A stretch of 6,714 nt of DNA from Bacteroidales bacterium (GTDB taxonomy: Bacteria > Bacteroidota > Bacteroidia > Bacteroidales > DTU049): contig JASEGF010000118.1 in the NCBI GenBank assembly GCA_030017935.1, forward strand, positions 1 to 6,714, written 5' to 3'. Made by a program: the position numbers and the translations under genes. The first letter of the stretch is position 1. Every line of letters starts with the position of its first letter. A model generated the notes under the pieces. It saw only the letters and a program-made list of their open reading frames with translations. It was not told the DNA's origin and searched no databases. Below, piece by piece: positions 6,305 to 6,714 of this stretch.

Positions 6305-6353
6305 CAACCACAGAGTTCACAAAGAAGGCACAAAGAATACAGAGGATGATAGA

Positions 6354-6424
6354 AATTTACCCCGTGAGATAACTAATATTATACTTTGAATGTATCTTTT
6401 ATATAATATCTCACGGGGTAAATT
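6354..6424. repeat. Perfect 18-bp inverted repeat with 35-base loop, copy 2
   Basis: Arms at 6354-6371 and 6407-6424 are identical to those at 3225-3242 and 3278-3295, and the loop (6372-6406) is again 35 bases. Loop differences at a few positions, against fully conserved arms, fit selection on the stem or recent spread of the element. Confidence 0.9.
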
Positions 6425-6483
6425 GTCTGAACTGGGATTTTTGGTATTAAAGGATTTTGAGATTTTGTTTTTCAGGGCTAAAG

Positions 6484-6553
6484 TATATAGTATATAGTAT
6501 ATAGGGGAGAGTATATAGTAGATAGTATATTGGGAAGAGTAGAGAGTAGAGAG
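6484..6553 (+). repeat. Tandem heptanucleotide array, ten units
   Basis: Seventy bases divide exactly into ten 7-mers: TATATAG three times, GGGAGAG, TATATAG, TAGATAG, TATATTG, GGAAGAG, TAGAGAG twice. The array interrupts the GGGCTAAAGCCC palindrome that is intact in copy 1 of the composite repeat. The bases TAAAG occur on both sides (6479-6483 and 6555-6559), like a 5-bp target duplication. Confidence 0.85.
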
Positions 6554-6615
6554 ATAAAGCCCATACCTCTTTCTCTCTTATTCCCTAACCTGAAGGTCGG
6601 AGTAAATAACCAGAT

Positions 6616-6650
6616 ATTATTAATCTGACCTAAAGGTCAGGGTTAATAAT
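6616..6650. terminator. Long hairpin between convergent genes, possible bidirectional terminator
   Basis: ATTATTAA (6616-6623) pairs with TTAATAAT (6643-6650), then a T-G wobble pair (6624/6641) and CTGACC/GGTCAG (6625-6630/6635-6640) around a TAAA loop, with one bulged G at 6642. It directly abuts the stop codon of the probable minus-strand gene. T-runs after it are poor on both strands, so the terminator role is tentative. Confidence 0.45.
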
Positions 6651-6714
6651 CTACTCTTTTACAAATTTTTTAATAATATTATTTTGCTCATTAGCTATTC
6701 TGATGAAATACATG
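6651..6714 (-). CDS. Probable C-terminal fragment of a convergent gene, product unknown
   Basis: On the minus strand an open frame enters at the window edge and stops with TAG at 6653-6651. The readable end is MYFIRIANEQNNIIKKFVKE. The charged, Lys-rich ending looks like a natural protein terminus, and the stop falls exactly at the edge of the hairpin at 6616-6650, as expected for a gene end. With only 20 codons visible, the frame could be open by chance, and no family can be named. The Met at 6713-6711 is probably internal. Confidence 0.35.
   Translation of the reverse strand, partial: MYFIRIANEQNNIIKKFVKE

Larger units (their letters stand above)
6306..6646 (+). repeat. Composite intergenic repeat, copy 2, with insertion
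   Basis: A second copy of the element at 3177-3400, same orientation, about 3.1 kb downstream. It has the CACAAAG-like units (6306-6346), the 18-bp hairpin (6354-6424), the GGATTT-like units, and the GGGCTAAAG half of the palindrome. The palindrome is then split by a heptamer array and resumes with TAAAGCCC. The final hairpin module is duplicated: a decayed version (about 6583-6602, core ACC-TGAA-GGT) and an intact one (6625-6640). Confidence 0.85.
6220..6650. other. Non-coding region downstream of operon 2
   Basis: No coding sequence is visible. After about 25 AT-rich bases come the right inverted-repeat arm (6246-6304), composite repeat copy 2 (6306-6646) with an inserted heptamer array (6484-6553), and a long hairpin (6616-6650) at the edge of a probable convergent gene. 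No obvious terminator lies directly behind the thiolase stop. Confidence 0.7.

Noticed and set aside
6484..6553. Heptamer array considered as a CRISPR array
   Set aside because: The units are 7 bases and contiguous, with no unique spacers and no cas gene nearby.

Overview
The window is strongly AT-rich and holds five complete genes, all on the + strand, in two short operons. A probable tail of a convergent gene sits at the right edge. None of the gene starts has a clear Shine-Dalgarno sequence. Both operons are preceded by a TAnnTTTG box 25-27 bases before the first ATG. These traits, plus the AT-rich dispersed intergenic repeats, suggest a Bacteroidota-like organism (or a related candidate phylum). 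That assignment is inference; there is no rRNA or other marker here.

Layout. 1-149: left arm of an inverted repeat and a promoter. 150-3103, operon 1: a radical-SAM/PLP amino acid 2,3-aminomutase of the KamA family, then the A and B subunits of a PcaI/PcaJ-type 3-oxoacid CoA-transferase. 3104-3695: a non-coding stretch with a weak terminator, a composite repeat element (18-bp perfect hairpin, then a terminator-like hairpin), a pair of 26-bp direct repeats and a second promoter. 3696-6219, operon 2: a class III aminotransferase close to beta-amino-acid transaminases and glutamate-1-semialdehyde aminomutase, then a PcaF-type 3-oxoadipyl-CoA thiolase. 6220-6650: the other inverted-repeat arm and a second copy of the composite repeat, interrupted by a 70-base array of heptamers. 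6651-6714: probable C-terminus of a minus-strand gene.

How the genes may work together. The last steps read as the end of the beta-ketoadipate pathway (3-oxoadipate to 3-oxoadipyl-CoA to succinyl-CoA plus acetyl-CoA), but no aromatic ring-cleavage gene is present. Instead, the partners are an aminomutase and an aminotransferase. In the aminomutase, the two aspartates that hold the side-chain ammonium of lysine in lysine 2,3-aminomutase are replaced by Arg399 and Thr436, while the catalytic cysteines, the carboxylate-binding Arg and the PLP lysine are kept. This predicts a substrate with a distal carboxylate. The five genes then form a coherent route: 2-aminoadipate to 3-aminoadipate (aminomutase), to 3-oxoadipate (aminotransferase), to 3-oxoadipyl-CoA (CoA-transferase), to acetyl-CoA plus succinyl-CoA (thiolase). 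It would be a way to finish lysine/2-aminoadipate breakdown without 2-oxoadipate dehydrogenase or glutaryl-CoA. I know of no described pathway of this form; it is a hypothesis from sequence and context.
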